A DNA stretch of 64,000 nucleotides, from assembly GCA_963969395.1 (NCBI GenBank), contig OZ017802.1, positions 18,631,410-18,695,409 of the forward strand, written 5' to 3'. Position numbers and translations under genes: made by a program. Source of the stretch: Pseudoscleropodium purum. Taxonomy: Eukaryota; Streptophyta; Bryopsida; Hypnales; Brachytheciaceae. Under the pieces are notes generated by a model. It had not been told where the DNA came from, searched no databases, and worked only from the letters and a program-made list of their open reading frames with translations. Positions 8,360 to 20,339 of this stretch are shown here, one piece after another (within the stretch, counting starts at the first letter, position 1; each line of letters opens with the position of its first letter).

Positions 8360-10080
8360 GGAGTAGAAAAGAAACAGAAAAGTAGAATAGATCATTGTGA
8401 TCAGGTTAGGAATACATAGATCATGAGTAATTCAATGAGTCTAAAAAGGGAATTTTGCAACACTAATTCACACTCAAACTACATTCTCCAACACTAAGAG
8501 GCATAAATTAGAAGTAGAAGAGAATTTGTAGGATACTCAAAACTCCATAGCTCAAAATTCAAACCGCAAGTCGCAAGTGCAAAACATGAAAGGGCAATTG
8601 GGAGTTTGAAGAGAAGTTTAGGAATCAATAGGATTAGTGGAGATCTTAGAGAAATGATTTAGACCATTAGAAGTTGGATAAACCAATAATTGACATTAGA
8701 TAGGAAGATAGGAGTTTGCAATTGTGAATTATTGTTTGGAAATTGGAGCCAATATTCCATGCAAGTCGAAGTCAACATTTAGCATAAAATAATGGAGGGG
8801 GAATAATGTGGAAAGAAAAGGAGAGAGTAGAAGTAGAAAGAAAAAGAGTTTAAATTTCCCAAACTTTGTACCAAACCACATTTTCAAGCGGTGAGCACAA
8901 TTCTATGAAGGATCCGAACATGGCAAACGACAAAGAGTTTAAAGGAGTATTTGACCACCTCATAGATGAGGCCAATTCCAAGGCGATTTACTAATTCCTC
9001 CAATTTATATTCAAATTCCACACTTAGCTATTTTCATGCTTAGCCAGACTTTAAGTGCAAGTTAGAGTGTCAATATTAAGTTTTTTCAACTTCTAGATAG
9101 AATATCTTGTAGAATTTTTTTAGATGTTTCCAAAAACATATGATGCTTAGAAATTGGAGTTAAATCAAGAAAGGTACTAGTGGATGAAGTTTAGGAATTG
9201 TAGTGGATGATAATGAGACAATTTCATCCAAAAAAAAAGAATGGAAACTTAGATAGATTTAGAAAAGTAAAGGTCGAAAGTGAAACCAAAAATAAATTTC
9301 AAGTTGTAGATTAGTAGAAAACCATGGATGAAGTTTAGAAGCACTAATTAGTAGTCAAACTTCATCAACTCATAACTTTCACTAGAAAAGTTCAAAATTG
9401 GAGTCCTTTAGCAATCTGGATAGTGAATCTTAGACCCTGCAAGGAACCAAAATCAAAAGTCTAAAAGTAGTAAATTGAAAGTGGAATTCCCCACCTTAGA
9501 ATTGAAGTAGGAAGTAAGTTAGAGTCTTTTGAAGACAACGAAGTAAAGAATTAGAGGTAGTATTAGATAAAAAAAAGATTGGAGGAATCCAAAATTCCTT
9601 CAACTTTGAAAAAATACCTAAAACTTCAACAGTTGTAAGAGGATGAAGTTCGGGACAAGGAATGGATGAAGTCACCTCATAATCATCCAATCAAGTGTAA
9701 ACTTGGAACTTGAGTAGAAGTTAGTAGTGTAGAGCTAGGCTCCAAAATTTGTAGCCAGTTGAAATAGGAAAATTGTCAAAAAAGGTGGATGAAGTTTAGA
9801 TAGCCTCTTAAAAGTTCCAACTTCGTCTAGTCATAACTTCCTATAGGAATCTCCAAATCTTACAAGATTTAGGTTTTTGAAAATGGCATGAGTTGAACTA
9901 CAATTTCAATGAGTTAAAATTAGACTATAGACAATGGTTCAAAGACCTAGTGTTTAGAATTAATCTTTGGGATTAGGATAGTTTTTAGTGATTTCTCTTA
10001 ATTTTAAGAACTTAGAAAAGATCCATTTCTTGGAAGGCACAACAGATCGACGTTAGGCACCCATTAGGATTTACATTCGA
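8360..10080. other. Purine-biased AT-rich non-coding stretch
   Basis: Long runs of A/G-rich sequence (AGAAGTAGAAG-like) with no coding frame above about 65 codons. It resembles 50240-51700 in style and is probably degenerate retrotransposon DNA. Confidence 0.4.
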
Positions 10081-10149
10081 AATACTAGAACCTGGTTGTG
10101 TATGTATATTTTCCAAGGGTGGGCAAATAGGTGCTCACACTCACGCTCA

Positions 10150-11110
10150 TAGACACAACATCTAGATGTTTGGACAACGCTAGATCAAAAGTCACCAACT
10201 TGGTGTAAAACAAGCATGCACCATTCACGATTAGAATTGAGGACAACTTCAGGTCTTCCCTTAATCCTAGTCTTATGCAACATGTTGTGTTGCTCATTAT
10301 TTTTGCCAATTTATTTACTTTGCCATCGGAGAGGGTTTTGGATGGTATGGATTTGCATTCTGACTTTTGAACACAAGGCATTCAAAAAACTATGAAATAG
10401 TTTGTATGCGTACGAGCATTATTCAAAATTTTGCATGGCCATATTGCCAACTTAACATGCATGAGTGACGTTTTGTTGCTAGCTCTATTGCTCCATGTTG
10501 AATGAATTCACCAATTTTATTTGTACAATGTGCTTGATTCACCCAAACTGTAGTTTATTGTGATCGACTTGTATTCACCTATATGCAATATAAGAGGAAA
10601 AAGAATATCACCAACATAAAACCTTGAAAGTGTGGATGATTGCCACTTGAGAACTATACAATCAATCCACAAATCACCACTTCAACAATAAGGTGCAACG
10701 AATTTTCACCTTTTCATCTATTTTTTAAAAAATGAAAAAAAAACCTTGTTGTTTGGTTCAACACAAAATTTCTCCATATTTGAAACTAACCACACCAACT
10801 CACACCATTATAGATTCAAATTCTATTCAAACTAAGATAGACCAACCTATAGCCACCGTATTCCTATTGTTTCCATCTTACTTTTGGCTCCATTATTACT
10901 ACAAAATTCATTTTACTTCATGTACTTTTTTGACAAAATCAATGCATTAATTTCAACTTGGGTAATGTGTCAATCTTTGATTGGTGGATATTCAAGTGCT
11001 AATAGATACCCCCTAAGGTGATTATGGGTTGTTGATATGACATTTTTGATTCCAGTCCATGGATGGTTTTGTAATTTCAGAGTAGACTACTTCAAAAATT
11101 CACAAAAATT
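10150..11110. repeat. Dispersed repeat D, copy 1
   Basis: It aligns in direct orientation, with many substitutions, to 22480-23450. Shared landmarks are GTTGAGGACAACTTCAGG-like sequence (10235-10252), the CTTTGCCATCGGAGAGGG block (about 10318-10335) and a 70-codon open frame (10732-10950) whose counterpart is 23089-23286. It is an ancient duplicated mobile sequence of unknown class. Confidence 0.7.
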
Positions 11111-11429
11111 TTAATTTTAATCGAAAAATTCTAATTCACTTGGCTTTGATTAGTGGAACAAGCGCACATTTGTAAAAAATATCTATCCCTCTTGAAGTTG
11201 TCCCTAAGATATTACTATTGCTAATTAGGGTGGTAATAGATAGGTTTATTTTAATGAGTTAGCAGTGGTCCAACTCATCCAAGAAGAATGGGACTTCCTA
11301 CCCTCTTTTTTATTCAATAAGATTCTCCATGTACTTTTAGTAGTCAATGGTTGGATTGTAGGACTCCAAGGTCCTGTATTCACGATTATTATTATTTGCA
11401 CAATATATATAATTCATGATTAGTTGGTC

Positions 11430-11770
11430 CCTATGTGAGTGCCTAGTTCATCACTTAGGACTCATTATTTTTTTCATTTATTAGTATTTTGAGTGTGAAT
11501 TATCATACCCAAAACCACAAAAGAATGTAAAGCCAAAATAGGTATGTCACATGCCAGTATAGTATTTGGTTCTAATTAGCTTATTTTTCCTAAACTTGAT
11601 TTGAATCCTACATATAAATAGCGTAGAAACTCAAAAGTTGTACATATTATAATATTTGAGTAGAATCATCCAAATTGCTTAAACCTGTCTTACATGTGAC
11701 AAAACATGTCTAAATTGTTCCAAAGGAACTTATGTGAGAACCCTAAGTCAATCCCAGAGAGAGGTCTCAA
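11430..11770. repeat. Dispersed repeat E, copy 1, LTR-like
   Basis: It aligns to 46012-46340. Shared landmarks are the CATATAAATAG TATA-like box (about 11611), AAAGTTGTACATATT and CTATGTGAGAACCCTAAGTC. The TATA box and leader-like sequence suggest LTR fragments. Confidence 0.6.
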
Positions 11771-12210
11771 TTTTGATTTCATTCTGTCACTTGAGTTGTT
11801 CTTGGTTTTTTCTTTCGTTGCTTGTCTTGAACACTACTCTAGCGCCAATTGACAACTTATAGTTTGTGATAACATTCTTAGTGACTATGTTTGTGGAAAT
11901 AGTAGCACCAAAGCAACTTCATTACTATCGGCTTCTCATAAGTTGATTTCTTTTATGCTTGTTTTTGTCACTTCTAGTTCCTATAGTTTTAGTAAGTGTG
12001 ATTTATTTCAGTTGGACTACGTAGTGCTTTAGGTGGTTGGATCCCTATAGAAGATGTCCTTCATTTGGAATTCATTGTGATGCTCAAATCCATGATTTGC
12101 ATTTTACGTAGTGCTTCTTCTTCAATGTATGTTGGATTGTGAGTTCTTAGCCATCATCAGGCCATAAATTCCGGAAGCATTGCAATATTGAATTCACTCA
12201 TAGTTTCAGA

Positions 12211-12696
12211 TTATCTTCAAGTCAAGGATAAAATTCCCTCATGTACTAATGATAGGTGCCTATAGGATAGTAAAACATAATGTGAGAAAAACTGTTAAAT
12301 ATTTACTGTATTGACTTTATCTTTGAGTCCAAAATAACCTGTGAGTCTAAGAACACTCAATGTCTTCAAGGATATGAATATGAATATTTTCAAAATTCCT
12401 AACTATATCTCCGAGTAATAGTATATTTTGTTTTAATCAATACTCCTACATGTTTTGTGTATCAACTTTATCTTCGAAGCCAAGATAACTACAAAAACTA
12501 TAAAGACTTATACACAATAATTTTGCAATAAAATATTTGAATATTTCCATGATATGAGACTAGATTAACAGGAAAATCAAAAAGTCTATATTATGAATCA
12601 GAAAAACAAATCATACAAAATTTCTTAGATTCTTTTCTAATGATTGTTTTTTTTAAAAGTGAAGTGGTTTTATATTTATCTTTGAATCAAAGATAA
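12211..12696. repeat. Cluster of 21-bp palindromes, left part
   Basis: Four 21-bp near-palindromes lie at 12211-12231, 12317-12337, 12468-12488 and 12676-12696. The last is TTATCTTTGA, one base, TCAAAGATAA, a perfect dyad. A half-site lies near 12808. The cluster resumes at 16185 beyond element B, just before the DUF7869-type transposase relic. It may be transposase-binding subterminal or promoter repeats. Confidence 0.7.
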
Positions 12697-13005
12697 TATA
12701 AAGGTTTAGAGTTCTTAAATATTTGAATAATTAGTGTTTACATCTCTAGTTACATTTTGAGGTTCAATATTTATGTCCTAACTTCAAAACTATTGTCAAC
12801 TCAAAGATATTATATATATTAGACAAAGAGAGTCGAAAATTGTCGCAGCACAGGGCAGGTCAATTCCCCATTATACTCACAAAAATCGCTCTAGAGTATA
12901 ACTAAGTGACTCTAAAGATCGAACCCACGAGATCCTGTAAAGTATCTAGCTCTATTAAGCAGTTAAGCTAAGTCAGTATCCCAATCTTACTTTTCGGTCC
13001 TAGAT

Positions 13006-13254
13006 CTAGAACCAGAAATACCAACACACCGGATAACTATGGATCGGATTTCCCCTTCTTCCGATCCTACTAACTATCCGGTCCATACAAATACCCAAAT
13101 CCCAGGATCTCACAACTTTCGATCGTGGAAATCCGTCCTGACCAATCCGGTCCGGATGGTCATCATGTATCCGTAATCCTATCCGGTTTAGTTTTGCCTC
13201 TGTTTCACCATGAGAGGGGTCGCCGCTTACATTTGAGAGTGGTAGGCCCACCAC
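13006..13254 (-). other. 82-codon ORF in copy B, identical to 3499-3747
   Basis: Same translation as the copy A counterpart; see that entry. Possibly non-coding. Confidence 0.2.
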
Positions 13255-14023
13255 TCCTTCCGTGACTTATAGTGGCTAAAGACCCATTGTCCTACTTCCT
13301 AAACTCCTAAGCTAATCCGGATCCGGTTTGGTCCTTCACAACAACCCAGATAGCAATCCGGGTTGTAGGTCACACAAAGACCCCACACTCGACCCTCTCG
13401 TACTACAACGACCTTGATGCTACTTCCGATCCGTGCGAAGACAGGTGGTTACAAGTGCACCCGTCCGTTCCAACATCAACTAAAGTTCTTCCGTTACCCA
13501 CACGGGTGGTGAGACCTCACAGGAGATCGGACACTCGACCGGATTTCCCACCCGGGAGTTCTAGCGCAGCTAAGGAATCCCTCCCTACTCGCCTAGCCTA
13601 ACAACGGCTTTCTCACCCGGAATCTCAAACTCTAGACGTGCTGAGGAACTAAGTTCACTCCCAACTCTTCGATACCTACTCACATGCACCTTGGATCGGA
13701 AAAGAAACACCAAGGGGAGAAATCACTCGCAAACCGGCTCGTACTATCCTAACTCCACATCATACAATCCTGTCGCGTTGGAGAGAGACACACAATGAGG
13801 AGAAGAGAAAGGTACAAGAAGTTTGCAAAATGAAAAAACTCCCAATTCCCATTTCAGGAACCGATTTATATACAAAGGGTAAAAACCCTAAAAGCACAAA
13901 AAGGAGCGGAAAACCCGTGGGGGTCCGTCGCCATCCTAATCTAACTTCCGGTCTAACCTAATACTGTTGAGCCGGATCCGGATCCGGATCCGCTCCTACT
14001 CCTAACTGGAATCAAAATCCTAT

Positions 14024-15682
14024 CTACTCTACAACCCTAGATCCTATTGTCGGGCTTCCGACCTCCGGAACCAGCTCCTCGAAGACTTCACTCAAGTTTC
14101 GGATCCGTTCTCCCTCCGCAGGGTTAGATCCGGGTGAAGACTCCAGGTCGATTGTAACATCCGGTCTCGTGCCCGGAGTCTCAGCCCGTGTAGACTTCTT
14201 GGACTCGGGAGTCCAATCCTTCCTATCCTTCGGAATGGTCGCGTCCGGAAAGATATCCGGTAGCGAGATGTCCGAAAGATGTATGCCCTTGGAGGACGTC
14301 GCTCCAGTCAGCTTCCGGCTGCTTTCCTCAATCCGGTCCGCAGCCTTCCGCCCCTCCACCATTGCCGTCTCCACCTGCTCAGCGAAGTCGGCGAGAATCC
14401 GGACCATCCGGGAACCGGATAGTTTCTTCTCTTCGTGGATCTTCTCGTCGAAGAGCTTCGCTTTGGTGGCGGCCGTTCCGGTCTCTCCCAGGGTCGCCTT
14501 GATTCGCTCGGCTATCTTCCGAGTCTCCTCCGCCATCTCCCGGGTGGCCGTCACGTCTTCCCGATAGGCAAAGAGAATTGCCTTCAGGGTATCCACCTCT
14601 TCCTGCAACCGGTGGATCTCTGCTTCCTGTTTCCGGGTCTCTTCCGGATTGGTGATGCACTCCGCCACCTTTTCCGCCAACTTGTTGTCCGGTGGCGCAC
14701 CTACCAACTTTCCGATCGCCGCAAGCGTCCTGTGCTTGACCTCCCAATCCACCCTAATGTTGCAGAGGAGGTTGATCAGACCGTTGAACGGATCTTGCAT
14801 TTCCGGGTCTTCCCCGGAAACCGTCTTCTCGGCTTCCGGTCTCTCTTCCGGGGCCGGTCTGTCGTGACCGGGAGGCGTCCCGCGCTTGTGTGGAGGCGTC
14901 AACTTCTGTCGCTTGATGGGCGGCATCGGCTCCTCCTCTTCCTCGCTCGACTCCCGTTTTGACCCGGAATCGGATTCGGCCTCGTCATCCGTTTCCGACT
15001 CCCCATACTTCAGGAGGACTTCTTGAGTCCTCCACACCTTCTCCTCCACGTCAGTGAGGACTTGGTGGTCACGATAGAGGTGGAAGAGGTAAGGGCACAC
15101 TGGACTGGCCCTCTTCTTCCCAACTCTACTAACGAGCTGGGTCACGAGATCGGAAATGATCCGTGCCCAGTCCACTTTCCGGGTACCACTGAGGGCACCA
15201 AAAATGGTGTTGCCGAGGGTGATCGTCACCCTGGTCGGCTTTTCCGGGTGAAGGACCGGAACCAAGAATTGCAGGAGCCGACGGTGTCGGTCATCCACGC
15301 AATCCTCGACCGCGTATCCGTCCTTCGGGTTGACGGCTCCCTGGAACTTGCCTCGGAAAAACTCATCCTTCCAGTTTGCCATCCCTAAACCTCCTGCCCG
15401 GAAACCGTAAACCGCTCTCCACATTCCCTCGTTCCAACGGACGGGAGTTCCTCTCACGGTGTTGTCAAACTAGTTGGACAACTTTCCGAGGAGCTCCTTG
15501 ACCATTCTCTCCTCCCTAAAACCCCAGGGTTTCTCTGCAAACCCTAGGCAACCCATAGAGGTGAGATCCTCCATGAGTTGAGACTTTTCCGGCTCTGTGG
15601 AGGGAATAACCGGAATGACTTTCCGGAATTTCACCTCGCCTCCAGAGGGACTCGCTGGTCTCGACCTACGTAGCGGCGGCAT
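14024..15682 (-). pseudogene. Copy B homologue of the element ORF, one nonsense mutation
   Basis: The frame from ATG 15682-15680 matches the intact ORF of copy A. It is cut at about codon 71 by TAG (15472-15470) where copy A has CAG (Gln). The remaining ~480 codons (15469-14024) are open and about 90-95% identical to copy A, with the Transposase_32-like region, acidic block, KRQKLTPPHKRG and helical region all kept. A single stop in an otherwise clean frame indicates very recent inactivation. A shorter product could start at a downstream Met. Confidence 0.75.
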
Positions 15683-15848
15683 TCCCACTCCAATCTATCT
15701 CACTCTCTCCTAGCCGCATGTCCCGTTCCTCACGTTCTCTCTCTGATCTCAACCGGAATCGAAACAGGCAGAACACAAACGCAAAACTCAACCGCGCGCT
15801 CTCAAGGTCGAGTTTCTAAAAAGGGGGTGCAACAGTGAAAGCTCCTCC

Positions 15849-15855
15849 TTATATA
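15849..15855 (-). promoter_or_regulatory. TATA box of copy B
   Basis: TATATAA read on the minus strand, at the same place relative to the ORF as TATAAAA in copy A. Confidence 0.5.
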
Positions 15856-16184
15856 GTCTCTGGACCCTTTCCGGTTTGGTCATCATGAATCCGGTTCACC
15901 ATCATAATCCGGTCCTAGACCTAATCCGTGTTGCATTCCGTTTCCGTCGTTAGTTACTCCTGACCGGATTAGATCCAAGAGGCCTACTACTTCACGTTCC
16001 GTGCTAATTTTGAGTTTTCCTTCCCCACCTAATCGGATCCGGTTCCTTAATGACTAGTTTCCGTTCCTATTTTGGTGTATACTAAGAAAATCAAAATTTT
16101 AAGCTGCGACAAAAATGACAACTTACGATAGTATAATATGAATTGAGAGAGCAATGTCTCAAAAACTTATTGGAGTAGTTGGTT

Positions 16185-16557
16185 TTATCTTCAAGTCAAA
16201 GATAAGTTTGACTTGTCTAATTATTCATCGTCAATATGAAGTCTATTTATTTTAACTATATACTTAATGACTATTGATACCAATCAAAAGTTGTCTCCAA
16301 TTTCAACAACATTTTTTGTTGAGTCGAGGATAAATTTGGAGTCATAATGTCGGTCTTTTTGCTTGGCTTTGATTTCTAATCTTCATGATCATTTTTGTAT
16401 ATAAAACCCTTTTAACTATATTGCAATGGTTTTTTTTGTCTTTTATTGTCTTGTGGTTATTTTCCATCCATTGATCTTAGAATTCTTGTTAGGAGGGTTC
16501 AACGAAGGTTCATGTATTTGAGATTTTAATATATATTTATCCTAGAGTCGAGGATAA
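16185..16557. repeat. Cluster of 21-bp palindromes, right part
   Basis: Full copies lie at 16185-16205 and 16537-16557, with a half-site at about 16322-16333. Together with 12211-12696 this makes at least six sites of exactly 21 bases at irregular 100-210-bp spacing once element B is removed. The last site ends 39 bases before the ATG of the transposase relic. Confidence 0.7.
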
Positions 16558-16596
16558 TTTATAATTTGAAATAATTTTTGCTTTTCTTTTGGCAAA

Positions 16597-19443
16597 ATGG
16601 AGAGTCTTGTTGTAGACGAGTTTGTAGTTCTAGTGCCAGTTTTACCACCAAGTGTGATAGCTCGCGATGGCATTCTTTATACTTCTTGGAATATGAAGTG
16701 TGTAACATTTATAAATGAGGATTGAGTAGAGGTAGCAAAAGGAATATGCCATAGTGTTGATGTAGACCTTGTCATTGACATGGACATGATGCTATTGGGT
16801 GACAATCAAGTTGCAATTCAAATTGCGGAGTCCTTGTATGAGGCTAAAGTTCCATCATTATGGATGTGGTCAATGTGCTCTTGGTACATTTCAAAGATCT
16901 ACCTCACAGATGCTAGCTTGTATAATCATAATCAAATTTTTATGCACAAAGCGGCTCTCAACACATCTAGGCAACGCATTCGGGCCAAAGTTGGTTGATA
17001 TGAAACCTCTTGAGAGAGGAAGGAGCTTGACAACCCTCCCAAGAAAAAAGCCCTCCTAACACTCCAAACAATCATAGAGGTATTTGTGATAATTTATTGC
17101 CACTTGAACTGCCTTCAAGCATTTTCAAGCAATGAAATTCAAGCCATTCAGTCTCTAAATCACGTGGATGGTGGAATATTCTAGTGTAAGTCATATCTAC
17201 TTGACATGCACAAGCAAATTCACCGTGATGAATGTGGAAGAGAAATGATCACCTTAGCACATCCTGATATTTGTCCCACTATTTAATGGACTATCCATGG
17301 AGTTTGAAGAACTACCTTTTATAGATACAAAGAGATGGCAAAAAATGATATCCAACTAGAGGAGCATGGTAGTTTAGGCTTGAAGAAACTACAGACACAT
17401 GTACTACAAGCGACGGCCATACTACGAATGCTATTGGAAAACACTTCCAATAAAATGCTACACAAGTTAAGGATCCTTCAATCGAGGGAGAAAGTTTTGT
17501 CTATAGTCCTACCATTTGCATTCCAGTGGAGAGACAAGTTGCTTGAGATCAACATCATGAATTTATCCTTTCAACTACAACATATTTCCATAAGCGGATT
17601 GAATAGGATCCGATGTGATTTTTTTCCAGAATATACTCCAAAGGCTCATGGAGATAGTTTTGCTTATTGTAGTGTGTGACAAATTCAAGCAACTTAGGAA
17701 CACTTGCACTCTATGTTTGAGGGCACAATAAGTATGGACTAACAAATTAAAAGTTCACCTTGAAAGGCAGAGAGCACATAAGGAGCTCTACTAATGATGT
17801 ACCTTCGCAAGGTTGTCTTAGATGTACCCTCACAAGGTTCAAACCATCATATACGACAAAATGGATCACTCAAAGATAGATTCTCCACATTTCTCTCACA
17901 AGAGCAAGAAAATGATTGTTTCATAAAGTTGCCCGTCGCTATGATGGGTATGATTGCTCATGGTCATGGAAACATGCAATATACATATTATAATTTAGAC
18001 ATGTTTTCGATGGACTCCAAGCACACCGTGGGATCCATTGCAAAATTGTTGTGAGATCTTGAGTCTGAACTAAAGGTTTCTTTGCGTCAATTATTTGATA
18101 TGAAGGATATGATTCATCCATTGTCAAAAGCCATACTAGAAGACTCAAAGATTTGTATTGAATCCCTACTGACTCGCCTTGAGGAGGTTGTTGAACCTCA
18201 ACCCTTCCCTCCAACTTTGACTCTTCAACTTGATAATGCCTCTAGAGACAACAAAAACCAATGAGTTTTTTCAATTTGCTCTCTCCTTATAAATAGAACC
18301 ATTTTCTACAAGATAAACATCAATTTCCTCATTGTCAGATACACTCATGAGGACATTGATGCTCTTTTTGGTCATAGGAGCAGCAAGTTGAAGACGAATG
18401 ACTACCCCATGCTTCCGAGGGTGATGAAGTCCTTCATGGATTGTAAAATACAACTTGTGATCCTTCATTTCATTGAGGAGGTTCCTGACTTCAAGCGATT
18501 TGTGAAAGGATACTTGCATATAAATGATGATTCTCTGTAGGGCAATTTTCAAACTCAAGAATTCAAGTTTTACAAGGATTCGAATGAGTGGCCCTTGATG
18601 CAGTACAAAATTCTTTGTACGGATGTTGATTAGTTGCCCAAGAAAGGTGGGGGAATTTGCTTGTAGGAGACAATAGATGGGCACCTTGAAGTACCAAGGG
18701 GTACTCTTCAACCTTTGGCTCCGCACCTTATGCGTTGCATTGATGAAGTCTATAAGGGCTTGGACAAATACATTGCATTGTAGGGTACAATGGTCAATCA
18801 GAACTTATCTAGAGATCTCCGGAGGAAAAATGAACTAGTGAAGTGATACTGGGAAGGTGTAAGAAGTGCTCTCAGTGAACCTCTTATAAGGCGTGAGGCA
18901 TTGCGGGATGGATTTCGGCCTTATTCAATAGTCGCCAATGAGGTCAAAGATCAATTCCTTGATGATGGTACGATAGGTGAGGAGTTTGTGGAGGATGCAT
19001 CTTTTGTTGGTTGAAAATGTGATCGTCCCGCTCCTTCATTCAATGTTTATTGTGATATATATGCAGATTACTTTCTTATGGTGCATCTTGTTGATAGTGA
19101 CCTTCGTCCATTTTGGCTTGCTACGGCACTCACAAACCCTAATCCAAATCCAGAGCATGTCAATTCCATTTAGTTGTAGTATTAGACTCCTACGTCTTTT
19201 CAACACATTGAGGAGGACACTCATTCAAGGTAGAACACTAAATAGGGAAATTCATGGTATAAAGACAAGGCTATCTCCCTTAGCTGGATGCATACCAATT
19301 GTTTCATGATTGCATGGAAGGCACGTGTTAGAGTAAAGACTTTGGATTCAAAAATCAAGATTCTAAAAGCACAAATTGTTATCATCAAGTCTTGGGTGGA
19401 GTCCTTGGTGTCTAGTAAAAGCAACAATGCATCCTTGGTGTGA
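16597..19443 (+). pseudogene. Decayed DUF7869-type (DDE-like) transposase gene
   Basis: A ~900-codon coding region riddled with stops and frame changes. It reads from MESLVVDEF (16597) through GLKKLQTHVLQAT, a CSVC pair (about 17665), MDHSK and GMIAHGHGN. The core follows: TLQLDNASRDNKNQ (about 18222-18262) and YTHEDIDALFGHRS (about 18340-18380). Next come EEVPDFKRFVKGYL, YWEGVRSALSEPLIRREAL and a C-terminal block with RPFWLATALTNPNPNPEH (about 19111-19163) that looks like a BAH/SH3-like barrel, then WKARVRVKTLD. QLDN..DNKN and H-[ST]-H-[DE]-D-[IV]-D are the recognisable core of DUF7869 proteins, which carry an RNase-H-like DDE fold. In-frame stops include 16723, 17305, 18538, 18632, 18781, 18844 and 19012. 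The copy is not functional. The palindrome cluster lies directly upstream. Confidence 0.75.
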
Positions 19444-19499
19444 AAATGAATACTTTTTGGCATAGAAAGTTATTAGGGCTTTTTGAAGTTCTACAATTT

Positions 19500-20328
19500 C
19501 TTTTGGAAATAGTATGGAGACATGAAAAAAATAGGAAAAAATAGAATTTTTTTTCAAAAAGAAAAAAAGGAGTTTATGGAGTTTTAAAAGTTGATACTTA
19601 GATTAGTTTGATTATAATATGTTTGAAAAATTGGAAAGGAAAAAAAATTAGAAAAAAAATTGTGAAAAAAAAAATGGAAATTAGAAATAGATTTAGTTAG
19701 CAAATTCTATTATCCATTTTTGTTTGTTGATCATTTTTTATATTATTTAAAAATTCAATCCTTTTTCAAGTTATTTGGATTGACTACATGTTGGACACTA
19801 ATGTATTAAATTTGTATTGTTATAAAGAATACTATATTATGTATTTGGCTACTTCTTTATTACATTTTCAGGGTTCATGTTTGTTTATTTTCTAAGAATA
19901 CACAAGTACTAGAGGCACTTACGTAGCTAAGAATTTGTAATCCCTAAACATATGCCAAATCATGTACTTCAATGTTTTAGTTAATTACTTATTTTGAATG
20001 ATGGTTCAAATTTGAATTTGAGGAGACTCCTTAGAATGTACTATAGTATAGTAGTGCCATACAAATCAACCTAAAGATCAACCAAAAAGTTATGTGTACT
20101 TTGTAATGAACCCATATAGGAATATGAGACATAAAGTGTATAGAATAAAAAGTGAAAAGTGTTTGTGCTACTTCTTATGCTTAAGAAAAATTTACAATTC
20201 TCTTAGCACATGAAAGTTTCAATTTATTAAAGTGTTTCAAATTAATTACCTCTTTTCTATACTAAATTAGGATCCTGATTAAAATGAGACTCCAAATTCT
20301 CTCATTTTAATCAATATGGGCTTCATTA
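19500..20328. repeat. Tandem ~830-bp duplication, unit 1
   Basis: It aligns along its length to 20340-21178, for example AGTACTAGAGGCACTTA and TAGTAGTGCCATACAAATCA, and ends with CTCATTTTAATCAATATGG. It is AT-rich with no coding frame. It begins just after the transposase relic. Confidence 0.75.
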
Positions 20329-20339
20329 AAAAAATAGAA

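Larger units (their letters stand above)
12841..16111 (-). mobile_element. Copy B, complete 3271-bp element with perfect 5-bp target duplication
   Basis: This is the reverse complement of copy A, nearly identical over its length, with the same TGTCGCAGC..GCTGCGACA termini. It is flanked by AAAAT at 12836-12840 and at 16112-16116. It is inserted inside the palindrome cluster. Its ORF has one nonsense codon. A 5-bp duplication with TG..CA ends is the signature of retroviral-type integration, which favours a solo LTR over a classical DNA transposon. Confidence 0.9.
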
